Shown here piece by piece: positions 52,030 to 60,382 of a DNA stretch of 64,000 nt. The translations under genes were made by a program, and so were the position numbers. The stretch's first letter is position 1, and the number at the start of each line of letters is the position of its first letter. This stretch comes from CAZEDM01 sp964511075 (GTDB lineage Bacteria; Zixibacteria; MSB-5A5; RBG-16-43-9): contig CAZEDM010000006.1 in the NCBI GenBank assembly GCA_964511075.1, positions 1-64,000 on the forward strand, in the 5' to 3' direction. The notes beneath the pieces were generated by a model. It was not told the DNA's origin and made no database searches. It saw only the letters and a program-made list of their open reading frames with translations.

Positions 52030-52476
52030 ATGGAAGATTTATGGCCTAAAGACATAATGAATGGTGTAACTAAAATAAAAGCACCTGTCGCAATTTTAAA
52101 GGAACAGGGTTCTCTATTAGGAGAGAAAACAGACAATATTATTATTGGAGAAGTACGCACTGTTAAAACCATTGCCATTGGGCGTGAATACGAATCCGGC
52201 AGTTTTTCATATAGGTTTCTTATCGTCTCGCCGATATTAGGCTACTCCTATAGTTTGTTTATCATTACTCATAAGATTGATCTTTATCCGGTGGAGGTTC
52301 TCAATCTAGACGAAGAGATCTGTCGTGAATTAGGTTTTGAATTCGATAAACGCAAAAATCCTCTTGTCATCGCAAAAGGCGAATCAGAATTTAAAGATTT
52401 ACTTAGAATAATATTTAATTCTACAAAAGTAAAAGGGATGATTGCTGCTATACTTGCACAAGCCCAACATGCATGA
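52030..52476 (+). CDS. Unknown protein of the nuclease island
   Basis: 148 residues from the ATG at 52030 (GAGGAG site just upstream, 13 nt after the nuclease stop; the frame is open to 51955). Starts MEDLWPKDIMNGVTKIKAPV, then a beta-rich core (LLGEKTDNIIIGEVRTVKTI) and a helical C-terminus ending MIAAILAQAQHA. I do not recognise it. The short gap to the EEP gene indicates co-translation. Confidence 0.7.
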   Translation: MEDLWPKDIMNGVTKIKAPVAILKEQGSLLGEKTDNIIIGEVRTVKTIAIGREYESGSFSYRFLIVSPILGYSYSLFIITHKIDLYPVEVLNLDEEICRELGFEFDKRKNPLVIAKGESEFKDLLRIIFNSTKVKGMIAAILAQAQHA

Positions 52477-52525
52477 CATCTAAAATTTCTGGTAGTGTAA
52501 GGAGTTATCCCCTGACACCTTATTA

Positions 52526-52553
52526 GTAGGGACGTATTGCAATACGTCCCTAC
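52526..52553. repeat. REP-like palindrome, GTAGGGA type
   Basis: Perfect 14+14 palindrome with arm GTAGGGACGTATTG, between the convergent island and cupredoxin genes. Confidence 0.85.
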
Positions 52554-52557
52554 AGTT

Positions 52558-52932
52558 CTACTCCACGATCAACTTCCCCCTCATCATCCCCATCCCGCAG
52601 GTGAAGGTGTATTCCCCTTCTTTTTCCGGGGTGAACTCAATTGAGGTGGTTTTAAATGCAGGCAGACTTTTTCTTATACCGAAATCCCCAAAAACAATCT
52701 CCTCGGAGCAGTCCGCGGTCTCATCCCGGTAAAAGTCTATCTTTACCGGCATCCCTTTTTTCACCACGATAACATCCGGGTCATAGCCCCCTTTGACCAT
52801 CACCTTTACCTCCTGCACACCGCTTTCTTTAACGGAAGCTTTCACCTTCTCTCTTCTGGAGAAAAGAAAATACCAGTTTACAAAAAAAATCAAAAGAATC
52901 CCTATAATTGCGACTGTGATTTTTGTTTCCAT
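52558..52932 (-). CDS. Cupredoxin-like membrane-anchored protein
   Basis: About 124 residues from the ATG at 52932 (AGGAA site upstream; open to 52989). One N-terminal TM anchor (ITVAIIGILLIFFVNWYFLF), then a cupredoxin fold of about 75 residues: GGYDPDVIVVKKGMPVKIDF, ADCSEEIVFGDF and the C-terminal GEYTFTCGMGMMRGKLIVE. Cys and two Met near the end are candidate copper ligands. It follows copA in the same operon and probably binds metal outside the membrane. Confidence 0.85.
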   Translation of the reverse strand: METKITVAIIGILLIFFVNWYFLFSRREKVKASVKESGVQEVKVMVKGGYDPDVIVVKKGMPVKIDFYRDETADCSEEIVFGDFGIRKSLPAFKTTSIEFTPEKEGEYTFTCGMGMMRGKLIVE

Positions 52933-52977
52933 TTTTTTCCTTTTTCGTAATGCAACCCTTTTTAGGGTTACTGAGAG

Positions 52978-53005
52978 GTAGGGGTTCAAAATTTTGAACC
53001 CCTAC
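52978..53005. repeat. REP-like palindrome, TTCAAAATTTTGAA type
   Basis: Perfect 14+14 palindrome (arm GTAGGGGTTCAAAA) between copA and the cupredoxin gene, 3 nt past the copA stop. Confidence 0.85.
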
Positions 53006-53007
53006 AA

Positions 53008-55434
53008 TTAAAACCGCCTTAATCTTAACGAATTCGAAACCACCGATACCGAGCTGAAAGCCATAGCCGCAGAGGCAATCATGGGGTTGAGCAGTATCTT
53101 GAAGAAGGGATAAAGCAATCCTGCGGCGATAGGGATACCTATGACGTTATAGAAAAAAGCCCAGAAAAGGTTCTGCTTTATTATCTGTATGGTCCTTTTG
53201 CTTAATTTTATCGCGCTGACCACCCCGGCAAGGTCTCCCTTGATCAGGGTGATATCGGATGCCTCCATCGCAATATCCGTCCCGGTTCCTATGGCAATCC
53301 CCACATCTGCCTGGGCTAAGGCCGGGGCATCGTTTATCCCGTCACCCACCATTGCTACGACTTTTCCCTCATCCTGCAGCTTCTTGACCTCTGCGACCTT
53401 ATCCTCAGGCAGAACCTCAGGGATGACCCTGTCGATTCCCGCTTTTCTGGCAATTGCCTCGGCAGTCCTTCTGTTATCGCCGGTGAGCATGACAACTTTC
53501 AAGCCCAATTTATGAAGCTCCTCCACTGCTTCTTTGGAATTCCCCTTTAAGGTATCAGCCACTGCGATTATTGCTGTAATTTTTCCATCTACGGAGATAT
53601 ATATGGGGGTTTTACCATCCCGGGCTAATCCCTCCGATTTCGAAATCAAATCACCCAACTCTATTTTTTTCTCTTCTAAAAATTTATGATTCCCCAGAAG
53701 GATGTTTTTATCATCGATCTTAGCTACTATTCCGGAACCGGAGATGGAATCGAATTCCAGGGGGTCTTTAAGCTCGACTTTTTCTGCAAAAGCTTTGCGA
53801 ACTATAGCCTCGCCTAAGGGATGTTCGGAATTTTTCTCTGCACATCCTGCGTAGAATAAAATTTCTTTTAAGGAGTATTTATCGAAGGGAACAATATCGG
53901 TTACCTCCGGCTCGCCCTTGGTCAAAGTGCCGGTCTTGTCGAAAACGACTGTTTTTATCCTGTGAGCGGTTTCCAGGCTTTCCCCTCCCTTTATCAGAAC
54001 CCCTTTTTCTGCTCCTTTGCCAGTTCCCACCATAATGGCAGTAGGGGTTGCCAGTCCTAAAGCACAGGGGCAGGCGATGATCATCACTGCCACGAAATTG
54101 AGAAGCGCCAGAGTCAGAGCTGGCTCCGGTCCGAAAACAAACCAGATTACAAAGGTTAGAAGTGCAAGGGAAATCACCACCGGCACAAAATATCCGGCGA
54201 TAACATCCGCCAATCTCTGGATGGAGGCTTTAGAACCTTGAGCCTCCTGCACTAACTTTATAATCTGGGCAAGCGCAGTATCTTTTCCCACCTTTTTGGC
54301 TTCGAATCTGAAGCTTCCGCTTTTGTTTATGGTCGCACCGATAACCTCATCCCCTCTCTTTTTCTCCACCGGTATGCTTTCACCGGTTATCATCGACTCG
54401 TCAACGTATGATTTACCCTCTGTAACTTTTCCATCTACAGGAATTTTTTCTCCAGGACGAACTATGACCACATCTCCGACCAAAACCTCTTCCACCGGAA
54501 GGTCAATCTCTTTTCCGTCTCTTATTACTTTTGCCGTTTTCGGCTGTAAACCGATCAGTTTCTTTATTGCCTCAGAGGTCTGACCTTTGGCACGTGCTTC
54601 CAGGACCTTGCCTAAGAGTATCAGGGTTATTATGACAACCGAGGTATCAAAATAAACCTTAGGCTCGATACCGGAGGCTCTAAACAGAGAAGGCAAGAGC
54701 ATTGCCGTGATGCTGTAAAGATAAGCCGCAGAGGTTCCCACAGCAATCAGGGTGTTCATATCCGCATTTCTGTGAATAAAAGCACCCCAGGCACCGCGGT
54801 AGAACTGCCAGCCTGCCCAGAACTGAACCGGCGTAGCCAGGATCCAGAGAAGGTAATAATTTCTCAGAAAATCCGGCACACCCGGAAGCCATTCCAGGCT
54901 CCCTATCAGGACGATAATGCTTATGACCAGCCCGAAAACAAATTTCCTTTTAAGCTTTTTATATTCTTTCTCCCGAATTACTTTTTCGTAATCCTCGACC
55001 TTCCCCTCCTCGATCTCCAGCACCTTATACCCGGTAGACTCGATAACTTTTTTCAGCTCAGATAAACTCGTCTCTGATGGAAGGTATTCCACCTTAGCCT
55101 TTTCCGTGGCTAAGTTCACCACTGCCTTGGTTACTCCACCTGTTTCCAGCAGGGCTTTTTCGATTTTCTGCACACAGGAGGCACAGGTCATCCCCAAGAT
55201 TGGCAGATCGATCCTCTCAGATTTTTCCAGCTCTAGCTTTTCCTTAGCTGGAGCTTTTGGTATATCCATCTTCGATTCAGCCGGAGGTTTTTCCTCGAGA
55301 TATTTCTCCGGATTTTTATCGAATTCCTCCTTGCAGTGCGTAGAGCAGAAATAATACGTCTTGCCTTTATAGGTGGAACTGCCTGCGGAGTCCTCTTTCT
55401 GGACTTCCATTCCGCAAACCGGGTCTAAAAACAT
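53008..55434 (-). CDS. copA: Copper-translocating P1B-type ATPase with YHS domain
   Basis: 808 residues. The N-terminal YHS domain is DPVCGMEVQKEDSAGSSTYK, with FCSTHCKEEF (about 1-48). An HMA domain with GMTCASC follows (about 70-140), then eight TM helices with the CPC motif in MIIACPCALGLATPTA (about 455-470). Also present are the phosphorylation site DKTGTLTKGE, SEHPLGEAI and the hinge GDGINDAPALAQAD (about 695-708). CPC and downstream residues fit Cu(I) export. A YHS domain fused to CopA is found in several phyla. Part of the csoR operon. ATG has an AAGGAGA site. Confidence 0.94.
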   Translation of the reverse strand: MFLDPVCGMEVQKEDSAGSSTYKGKTYYFCSTHCKEEFDKNPEKYLEEKPPAESKMDIPKAPAKEKLELEKSERIDLPILGMTCASCVQKIEKALLETGGVTKAVVNLATEKAKVEYLPSETSLSELKKVIESTGYKVLEIEEGKVEDYEKVIREKEYKKLKRKFVFGLVISIIVLIGSLEWLPGVPDFLRNYYLLWILATPVQFWAGWQFYRGAWGAFIHRNADMNTLIAVGTSAAYLYSITAMLLPSLFRASGIEPKVYFDTSVVIITLILLGKVLEARAKGQTSEAIKKLIGLQPKTAKVIRDGKEIDLPVEEVLVGDVVIVRPGEKIPVDGKVTEGKSYVDESMITGESIPVEKKRGDEVIGATINKSGSFRFEAKKVGKDTALAQIIKLVQEAQGSKASIQRLADVIAGYFVPVVISLALLTFVIWFVFGPEPALTLALLNFVAVMIIACPCALGLATPTAIMVGTGKGAEKGVLIKGGESLETAHRIKTVVFDKTGTLTKGEPEVTDIVPFDKYSLKEILFYAGCAEKNSEHPLGEAIVRKAFAEKVELKDPLEFDSISGSGIVAKIDDKNILLGNHKFLEEKKIELGDLISKSEGLARDGKTPIYISVDGKITAIIAVADTLKGNSKEAVEELHKLGLKVVMLTGDNRRTAEAIARKAGIDRVIPEVLPEDKVAEVKKLQDEGKVVAMVGDGINDAPALAQADVGIAIGTGTDIAMEASDITLIKGDLAGVVSAIKLSKRTIQIIKQNLFWAFFYNVIGIPIAAGLLYPFFKILLNPMIASAAMAFSSVSVVSNSLRLRRF

Positions 55435-55485
55435 TTCACTCTCCTTAAATTTTTCAAGATGACAACATTAATATGAAATTAAAAC

Positions 55486-55797
55486 TTAACTTGAGCCCAG
55501 AAGAACCATGAATATGAAGTTGTAAGCCCCGTGAGCCAATGCCATTCCCAGGGTGATATAGGCTAAGAGATGATGAGTGCCGGGCTTTACTTTTCTTTTC
55601 TTCATCCCCCTTCCCGCTAAGACCGTGCTTACCAGCAGAATTAAGGTTAAAAGTCCTGATACCCAGGAGATAGTTTCCCATATCTCGGAATGTTCCTCCT
55701 GCGCGATTGTTTTCTCTGAATGGGCAAAAACCTGATTAGCGGATAGTAACAACACTATAATCAAAATCATCCCCGTTACCTTCAAATAGCGCATCAT
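55486..55797 (-). CDS. Small membrane protein of the copper cluster
   Basis: 103 residues with three TM helices (about 10-25, 45-63, 78-98). Two histidine-bearing stretches (FAHSEKTIAQEEHSEIW and PGTHHLLAYI) could touch metal or heme, but I know no family. GGGAG ribosome site. Between copA and the DUF302 gene. Confidence 0.65.
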   Translation of the reverse strand: MMRYLKVTGMILIIVLLLSANQVFAHSEKTIAQEEHSEIWETISWVSGLLTLILLVSTVLAGRGMKKRKVKPGTHHLLAYITLGMALAHGAYNFIFMVLLGSS

Positions 55798-55841
55798 TTT
55801 CTACTCCCTAAAGTTTGAGGTTATGTTCTAACTAACGACGG

Positions 55842-56228
55842 TCACAAACTGTCGATAACCTTCTTTAATTTTTCCCTCACCTGTTCTGCTGTCTCTTTTA
55901 GCTTCTGGTTCTCGATCGCCTGCATCGAGGCAAAGGGATCGATAGCCGAGACCTCTGTCTTTCCCTCGGGTGTCTCCTGAACTATGACGTTGCAGGGGAG
56001 CATAAGCCCGATCTTATCCTCTGCCTGTAAGGCCTGATAGGCAAAGGGAGGGTTGCAGGCACCCAGTATCTTGTATTTCCTGAAATCCACATTCAGCTTC
56101 CTCTTTAGGGTCTCCTTGACGTCGATCTCCGTGAGGATCCCGAACCCCTCTTTTTTAAGCTCATCCGCCACTTTGTCGATCGCTTCCGGGAATGAGATAT
56201 TCAGGACTTTGGTAAAATAATAGCTCAT
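55842..56228 (-). CDS. DUF302 domain protein
   Basis: 128 residues: FPEAIDKVADELKKEGFGIL (about 14-33), TEIDVKETLKRKLN, YKILGACNPPFAYQALQAED and IGLMLPCNVIVQETPEG. These are the DUF302 marks. Two Cys sit in the conserved blocks. The family occurs often with metal-handling genes; biochemical function unknown. GAGGAGGAG ribosome site. Confidence 0.9.
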   Translation of the reverse strand: MSYYFTKVLNISFPEAIDKVADELKKEGFGILTEIDVKETLKRKLNVDFRKYKILGACNPPFAYQALQAEDKIGLMLPCNVIVQETPEGKTEVSAIDPFASMQAIENQKLKETAEQVREKLKKVIDSL

Positions 56229-56303
56229 AAAAACTCCTCCTCCGTTAATTGAATGTATTATATCAAGCTACTCTACACTTTTAAGAATAAAGCCCTGGCT
56301 TCT

Positions 56304-56762
56304 CTATTCTTGCATCTCTATCATTCTCTCTGTTGCTGCCTGCATATTCTCCATGAGAGTCGGTAAATATTCTATCATCTGCTCCATTGTCTCCTGCATC
56401 TCCTGAAGATTTTTTCGGTATTCCTCATCCTTCATCATCTTCTGGTCCTGGGCGGCGGAATCTATGTTGAGAATAAGATATCTCATATCCCGCATCATCT
56501 TTTGAGTGGAGCTCATCATGCCCTGCATATTCTGTCTGCTGGCTGATTCTTTTTTTATTTTCATCCCCATAAATTTAAGGCTCACCTGGTTAAAACCTTC
56601 CATAAGCGAATCGATTTGGGCTATAGCCTCTTTTCCGCTAGGCGCAACTGAGGCAGAGGTCTCCTCTTTCTCCTGTTCGGAGGCAAAGCTCGAATTCACC
56701 AAAACAGCACCGAGCAGAAGAACGAAACTGAAAAACAAAATTTTCCTAGCTAAACTGTTCAT
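56304..56762 (-). CDS. Met-rich exported helical protein
   Basis: 152 residues with signal peptide (ILFFSFVLLLGAVLVNSSFA). The mature part is helical, with many Met (MQGMMSSTQKMMRDM, MQETMEQM, MIEMQE), a composition seen in periplasmic copper-binding proteins. Family not recognised. Follows csoR in the operon, so it may be a metal buffer; that is inference. Confidence 0.75.
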   Translation of the reverse strand: MNSLARKILFFSFVLLLGAVLVNSSFASEQEKEETSASVAPSGKEAIAQIDSLMEGFNQVSLKFMGMKIKKESASRQNMQGMMSSTQKMMRDMRYLILNIDSAAQDQKMMKDEEYRKNLQEMQETMEQMIEYLPTLMENMQAATERMIEMQE

Positions 56763-56774
56763 CTTTCGCTCCTT

Positions 56775-57056
56775 TTAGTATCTTCTGAATTTCTTCAACA
56801 GTGTGATTATCTCTTTTATCTTTTTTTCGCGCTCTCCCCGGCCTTTAGAGAAACTCCGGCTGACACACCCCTCCAGGTGCCGGGTCAGGATATTGTCCTC
56901 CACCCGCATAATAGCTCCCGCCACCGCGGAAAGCTGGGTCAGGATATCGATGCAGTACCTTTTGTTCTCTATCATCCTTTGAATTCCCTGGATCTGTCCC
57001 TCGATCTTCTTCAGGGCGGTCAATTCCTCGAAATGAGTCATTGTATGATCGCTCAT
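56775..57056 (-). CDS. csoR: CsoR-family copper-sensing repressor
   Basis: 93 residues, all-helical DUF156/CsoR family. The Cu(I)-ligand set is present: Cys35 (RYC), His60 and Cys64 (RHLEGC), with the same spacing as in CsoR. The first helix is LTALKKIEGQIQGIQRMIEN. It should repress the downstream metal-resistance genes until Cu(I) binds. First gene of the operon; GAGGAGG ribosome site. A candidate operator lies upstream. Confidence 0.93.
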   Translation of the reverse strand: MSDHTMTHFEELTALKKIEGQIQGIQRMIENKRYCIDILTQLSAVAGAIMRVEDNILTRHLEGCVSRSFSKGRGEREKKIKEIITLLKKFRRY

Positions 57057-57084
57057 CTGAACCTCCTCTGTATATGGCTATACG

Positions 57085-57102
57085 ATACCCCCCTATGGTA
57101 TA
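57085..57102. promoter_or_regulatory. Candidate CsoR operator
   Basis: ATACCCCCCTATGGTATA: inverted ATACC/GGTAT with G/C-rich centre, about 30 nt upstream of the csoR start. It resembles known CsoR sites (ATACCC...GGGTAT). Confidence 0.6.
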
Positions 57103-57253
57103 TTTGAGCCAGCCCGGAGATCTATAATTTTTATTTGGTAGACCTCTGTGGAATGTTTATTAATTCTGGCTGAGCAGACAAGGATGCCTGTTTCAAGGTT
57201 TGATATCTTTAGCCCCCAAGCTTGAGTGCAAGGTGATGATATTTATATGGAGT

Positions 57254-57442
57254 CTACTCCTCCACGATTATGGCTGCAGAGGGACAGGCATCAGCTCCCT
57301 CCCTGGCACAATTCTGCAGATCCGCAGGGACCTCTTCCATTTTGGGGACAGCCTTGTCACCCTTCATCTCATAAACCTCCGGACACATCTGCACGCAGAC
57401 CTCATCCCCTGTGCATAATTCAGGATCAATTCTCACTTTCAT
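57254..57442 (-). CDS. Single-cluster [4Fe-4S] ferredoxin with Asp ligand
   Basis: 62 residues. Cluster motif CTGDEVCVQMCP (residues 10-21) and a distal Cys in DACPSAAIIV. The second position of the usual CxxCxxC is Asp13, as in Pyrococcus furiosus ferredoxin (CIGDAIC), where Asp is a cluster ligand. This usually allows [3Fe-4S]/[4Fe-4S] exchange. NCARE after it is also conserved. AAGGAGA ribosome site. Electron-transfer partner unknown. Confidence 0.92.
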   Translation of the reverse strand: MKVRIDPELCTGDEVCVQMCPEVYEMKGDKAVPKMEEVPADLQNCAREGADACPSAAIIVEE

Positions 57443-57669
57443 CCCTTTCTCCTTGTTTTAACTTTTCACCAAAAATTTACACTTTAATTGTCTATACGCG
57501 GAAGATGAACCTGTATTAGAAGGGATTAAAATAATAAGAAAATCAAAGGGCGGCTCAATCAGGTTTATCTTTTTAGAAATTCCAGTACGAATTCAGTCAA
57601 GTTGTCCGTATTAATCAAAAGTAACTATTTTTCTTGGATTATAAATTGGATTTATAGTCTTAAAAGATA

Positions 57670-58224
57670 TTAACTAACATCTATCAGTATGATTTTTATC
57701 GGAACACTTGGAAAGTGTCTTCTTAACCTTTCAATATCCCAAATTAGTTGTTCCCCATATGAAACTCCAGTTGACATTTGATTTTTTAGTCCATAACAGG
57801 GGACAATTTCGATTCCAACTTCAGCTTTACTTTCATTAAAAAAATATTGGAATTTAGCTACATCATAAAACATAAAGGCATATTTACCAAATTGGACCTC
57901 TGCTAATACTTTATCTTTGACATAGTCGATCTGTTTGAACGCTCCTTTTATTGACACCTTATAATTTGGCGAGTCAATATCTATTACATAGGGATCCTTG
58001 AGCTCTTTAAAACCTTTCTTCTGGAATTCGGATTTGAACTTTCTATTCAATTCTATAGGTGAGTACAACAGTTTGCCTTTTTTAGTCTTCTCCTTGCTTA
58101 CCTTTGTCTTACCCGGAATCTTAACATTTGAGATTATCTCTTCTATCTCTTTTTCTATAAAAGGAAATCTTACCTTTAAAATTTCCGCACCACCAAGATG
58201 AGAATACTCAAATACTTTTTTCAT
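57670..58224 (-). CDS. Type II restriction endonuclease, BglII/BstYI family
   Basis: 184 residues. The start FEYSHLGGAEIL and YGEQLIWDIERL match the BstYI/BglII fold family from memory. The active site IDYVKDKVLAEVQFGKYAF holds Asp, then Glu nine residues later and E-x-Q, the D...ExQ pattern of BglII (D84, E93, Q95). Also KEKTKKGKLLYSPIELN near the N-terminus, shared with BstYI. It overlaps the methyltransferase end by 17 nt. These enzymes cut AGATCT or RGATCY; the site here is not proven. AT-rich. Confidence 0.88.
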   Translation of the reverse strand: MKKVFEYSHLGGAEILKVRFPFIEKEIEEIISNVKIPGKTKVSKEKTKKGKLLYSPIELNRKFKSEFQKKGFKELKDPYVIDIDSPNYKVSIKGAFKQIDYVKDKVLAEVQFGKYAFMFYDVAKFQYFFNESKAEVGIEIVPCYGLKNQMSTGVSYGEQLIWDIERLRRHFPSVPIKIILIDVS

Positions 58225-59134
58225 ATATCCTTTCTTTTTCCTTTAACTCCTTTTCGAAAAACTGGAGGAAATAATTACTTTCATCGTTGAGGGGTTCATA
58301 TATTGGTTTTCCCATTGGTCTGACTTTAAGTTGCCCCTTTAATAACTGTTTGACTCTTGTCTCTGCGATCCATGCATATTTATCATTTATCTCTGCACCA
58401 ATTGCCCTTCTTTTGTGAAGTATGGCGGCAATTAAACTTGATCCTACACCCATAAAAGGATCAATCACCCAATCTCCTGGGTTTGTGAATGCCAATACTA
58501 ATCGCTCAACTAATTCGACTGGAAACTGACAAGGATGAATGGTTTTTTCTGGATGATTACTTTTAACATTTGGTATTAACCAGACATCTGTTGGGTTTTT
58601 GCCTAAAGGGTTAGAAGATAACTGACCTTTTTTAGGACCTTTAAAATATTTTTTTTGAGGATATTTCTGAGGAACTCTTACAGCATCTAAATTAAAAACA
58701 TACTTATCCTTTTTAGTAAACCATAATATTGATTCATACCTGCCAGAAAAACGTTTTGAGCAATGTAACCCATGCCCAAAATGCCAAATAATTCTATTCC
58801 GAAGTTTCAACCCAAACGATTTAAATATAGGATAAAGGAGAATGTCTAAAGGTACTATTTCACCTTTCTCTACATAATTACCAACTTCCCAGCACAAACT
58901 TCCATTGGCAGCTAACACCCTTACACATTCTTTAATCACTTTCTTCTGTTGATTTAAATATACTTCTAAATCTAAACGCTTTTCATAAGGTTTTCCTAAA
59001 TTATAGGGAGGAGAAGTTATGATTAACCTCGCCATGCCTGAAGATAACTTAGGTAAAATTTCTAAGCAATCCCCAGAGTATAATATCATATCTGAATCTA
59101 GATCAACTTTTTTTGATAGTCTTATATCTAACAT
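58208..59134 (-). CDS. DNA methyltransferase (beta-class, likely N4-cytosine)
   Basis: 308 residues. Motif IV TSPPYNLG at about 40-47 comes before motif I DPFMGVGSSLIAA (about 220-232), the beta-class order. SPPY is the catalytic set of N4-C (or some N6-A) enzymes. Other blocks: NRIIWHFGHG, ESILWFTKKDKY, HPCQFPVELVERLVLAFT. It precedes a BglII/BstYI-type endonuclease, so together they make a complete Type II RM pair protecting a GATC-containing site (inferred). Confidence 0.92.
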   Translation of the reverse strand: MLDIRLSKKVDLDSDMILYSGDCLEILPKLSSGMARLIITSPPYNLGKPYEKRLDLEVYLNQQKKVIKECVRVLAANGSLCWEVGNYVEKGEIVPLDILLYPIFKSFGLKLRNRIIWHFGHGLHCSKRFSGRYESILWFTKKDKYVFNLDAVRVPQKYPQKKYFKGPKKGQLSSNPLGKNPTDVWLIPNVKSNHPEKTIHPCQFPVELVERLVLAFTNPGDWVIDPFMGVGSSLIAAILHKRRAIGAEINDKYAWIAETRVKQLLKGQLKVRPMGKPIYEPLNDESNYFLQFFEKELKEKERIYEKSI

Positions 59135-59219
59135 TTTCTTTACTTTCTATAGCAAAATATTTCTTCATACTAAGTTTGTCAAGATCGTTTAGTTAATCAC
59201 CCAAAAATTCTTAATATCT

Positions 59220-60086
59220 TTAATCCAAACTTTTCAAAAGCTCCAGGACGAACTCAGCCGAGTTATTCGCCGCCACCTTGAAAAATTCATTCAGCTCGGC
59301 ACCTGCGGTTTCAGAGCCTGACCCGCCGGCTAAATCCGAACAGCTTCTCACCACCAGAACCGGAATGCCGTTTACATTCGCCACCTGCACCACAGCGGCG
59401 GATTCCATATCCACTATCTGGGCACCGAACTTCTCTTTCAGAAACTCCCTTTTCTCTTTCTGGTCGATAAAGGTATTCCCGGATACACCCTTACCGCCAA
59501 TTTTAATCTGCGGGATACGCTTGCCTATCGGCTTCAGCTCGACTCCCTGAACTGCCGAGCTTGCCTTCTCCAAAAGGAGCTTATTCACCTCGAAGAACAG
59601 GACGCCAGACTCCTTTGTCTCACCTGGCAAAGCCACATATATAGAATCGGGTATAAAACCGTCTTTACCGTAATACCCGTAATCGTGGGTTGCCCACATA
59701 TCCGGAATGACGATGTCACCTATATGGTTGGCTGGATCTATCCCTCCACAGATACCGGTGAAGATTATCTCCGCAGGGTCATATCTGTCTATCAAAAGCT
59801 GGGCAGTCATCGCCGCGTTGGTCATCCCCACCCCAGAATTGACTATGACGACCTCTTTGTCTTCCAGTCTGCCGGTCCAGAAGACTTTTCCCTTCACCCA
59901 GAGGCTGTCCTGTAGGTTAAGTTTGCCTCGCAATAAGGCGCCCTCTTGGTTAAAAGCATACATCAGCGCGGTCCTACCCCTATCCTGGGAGCAGGATTGG
60001 ATAAAAGACAAAAATAAGAGCAAAAATAACAGGCAAAAGATGAATACCTTGCTTTTCTGAAAGGATGATAGATTTTTTCTGACCAC
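59220..60086 (-). CDS. Exported MTA/SAH nucleosidase-like phosphorylase-superfamily protein
   Basis: About 288 residues. A GTG start at 60086 has a perfect GGAGG site 6 nt upstream; an ATG at 60113 with a distant GGAG is the alternative. N-terminal hydrophobic signal (FIFCLLFLLLFLSFIQSC) with a lipobox-like IQSC, so probably a lipoprotein. The PNP/UDP-phosphorylase fold follows: NSGVGMTNAAMTAQLLIDRY, IIFTGICGGIDPANHIGDIV, VDMESAAVVQVANVNGIPVL and VRSCSDLAGG. Exported nucleosidases of this type hydrolyse purine-type nucleosides; substrate unknown. Confidence 0.87.
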   Translation of the reverse strand: MVRKNLSSFQKSKVFIFCLLFLLLFLSFIQSCSQDRGRTALMYAFNQEGALLRGKLNLQDSLWVKGKVFWTGRLEDKEVVIVNSGVGMTNAAMTAQLLIDRYDPAEIIFTGICGGIDPANHIGDIVIPDMWATHDYGYYGKDGFIPDSIYVALPGETKESGVLFFEVNKLLLEKASSAVQGVELKPIGKRIPQIKIGGKGVSGNTFIDQKEKREFLKEKFGAQIVDMESAAVVQVANVNGIPVLVVRSCSDLAGGSGSETAGAELNEFFKVAANNSAEFVLELLKSLD

Positions 60087-60382
60087 TCCTGACCTCCTTT
60101 TTGTTTTTTCCATGAAGAGAAACTCTCTCCTTCTTTGTTCGAAGCAGAAAATTTAAACCATTGAATAATCATTATCTCCCAATTTGTCAACAAAAATATT
60201 TTCAGGAAAGATGGTTGTAGCTGAAGAATCTTGCGGCATCCAATCCCTTATGCTCTCGCTGAAAATTTATCATTCCTTAATTTTTCCTTGATTAATCCGT
60301 AAGAGCGATTATATTTATTGATTCATAATATGCTCCTTTCACAGAAAGAGGTGTATTTTGGAAATTATTTAAGGGAGGAGAT

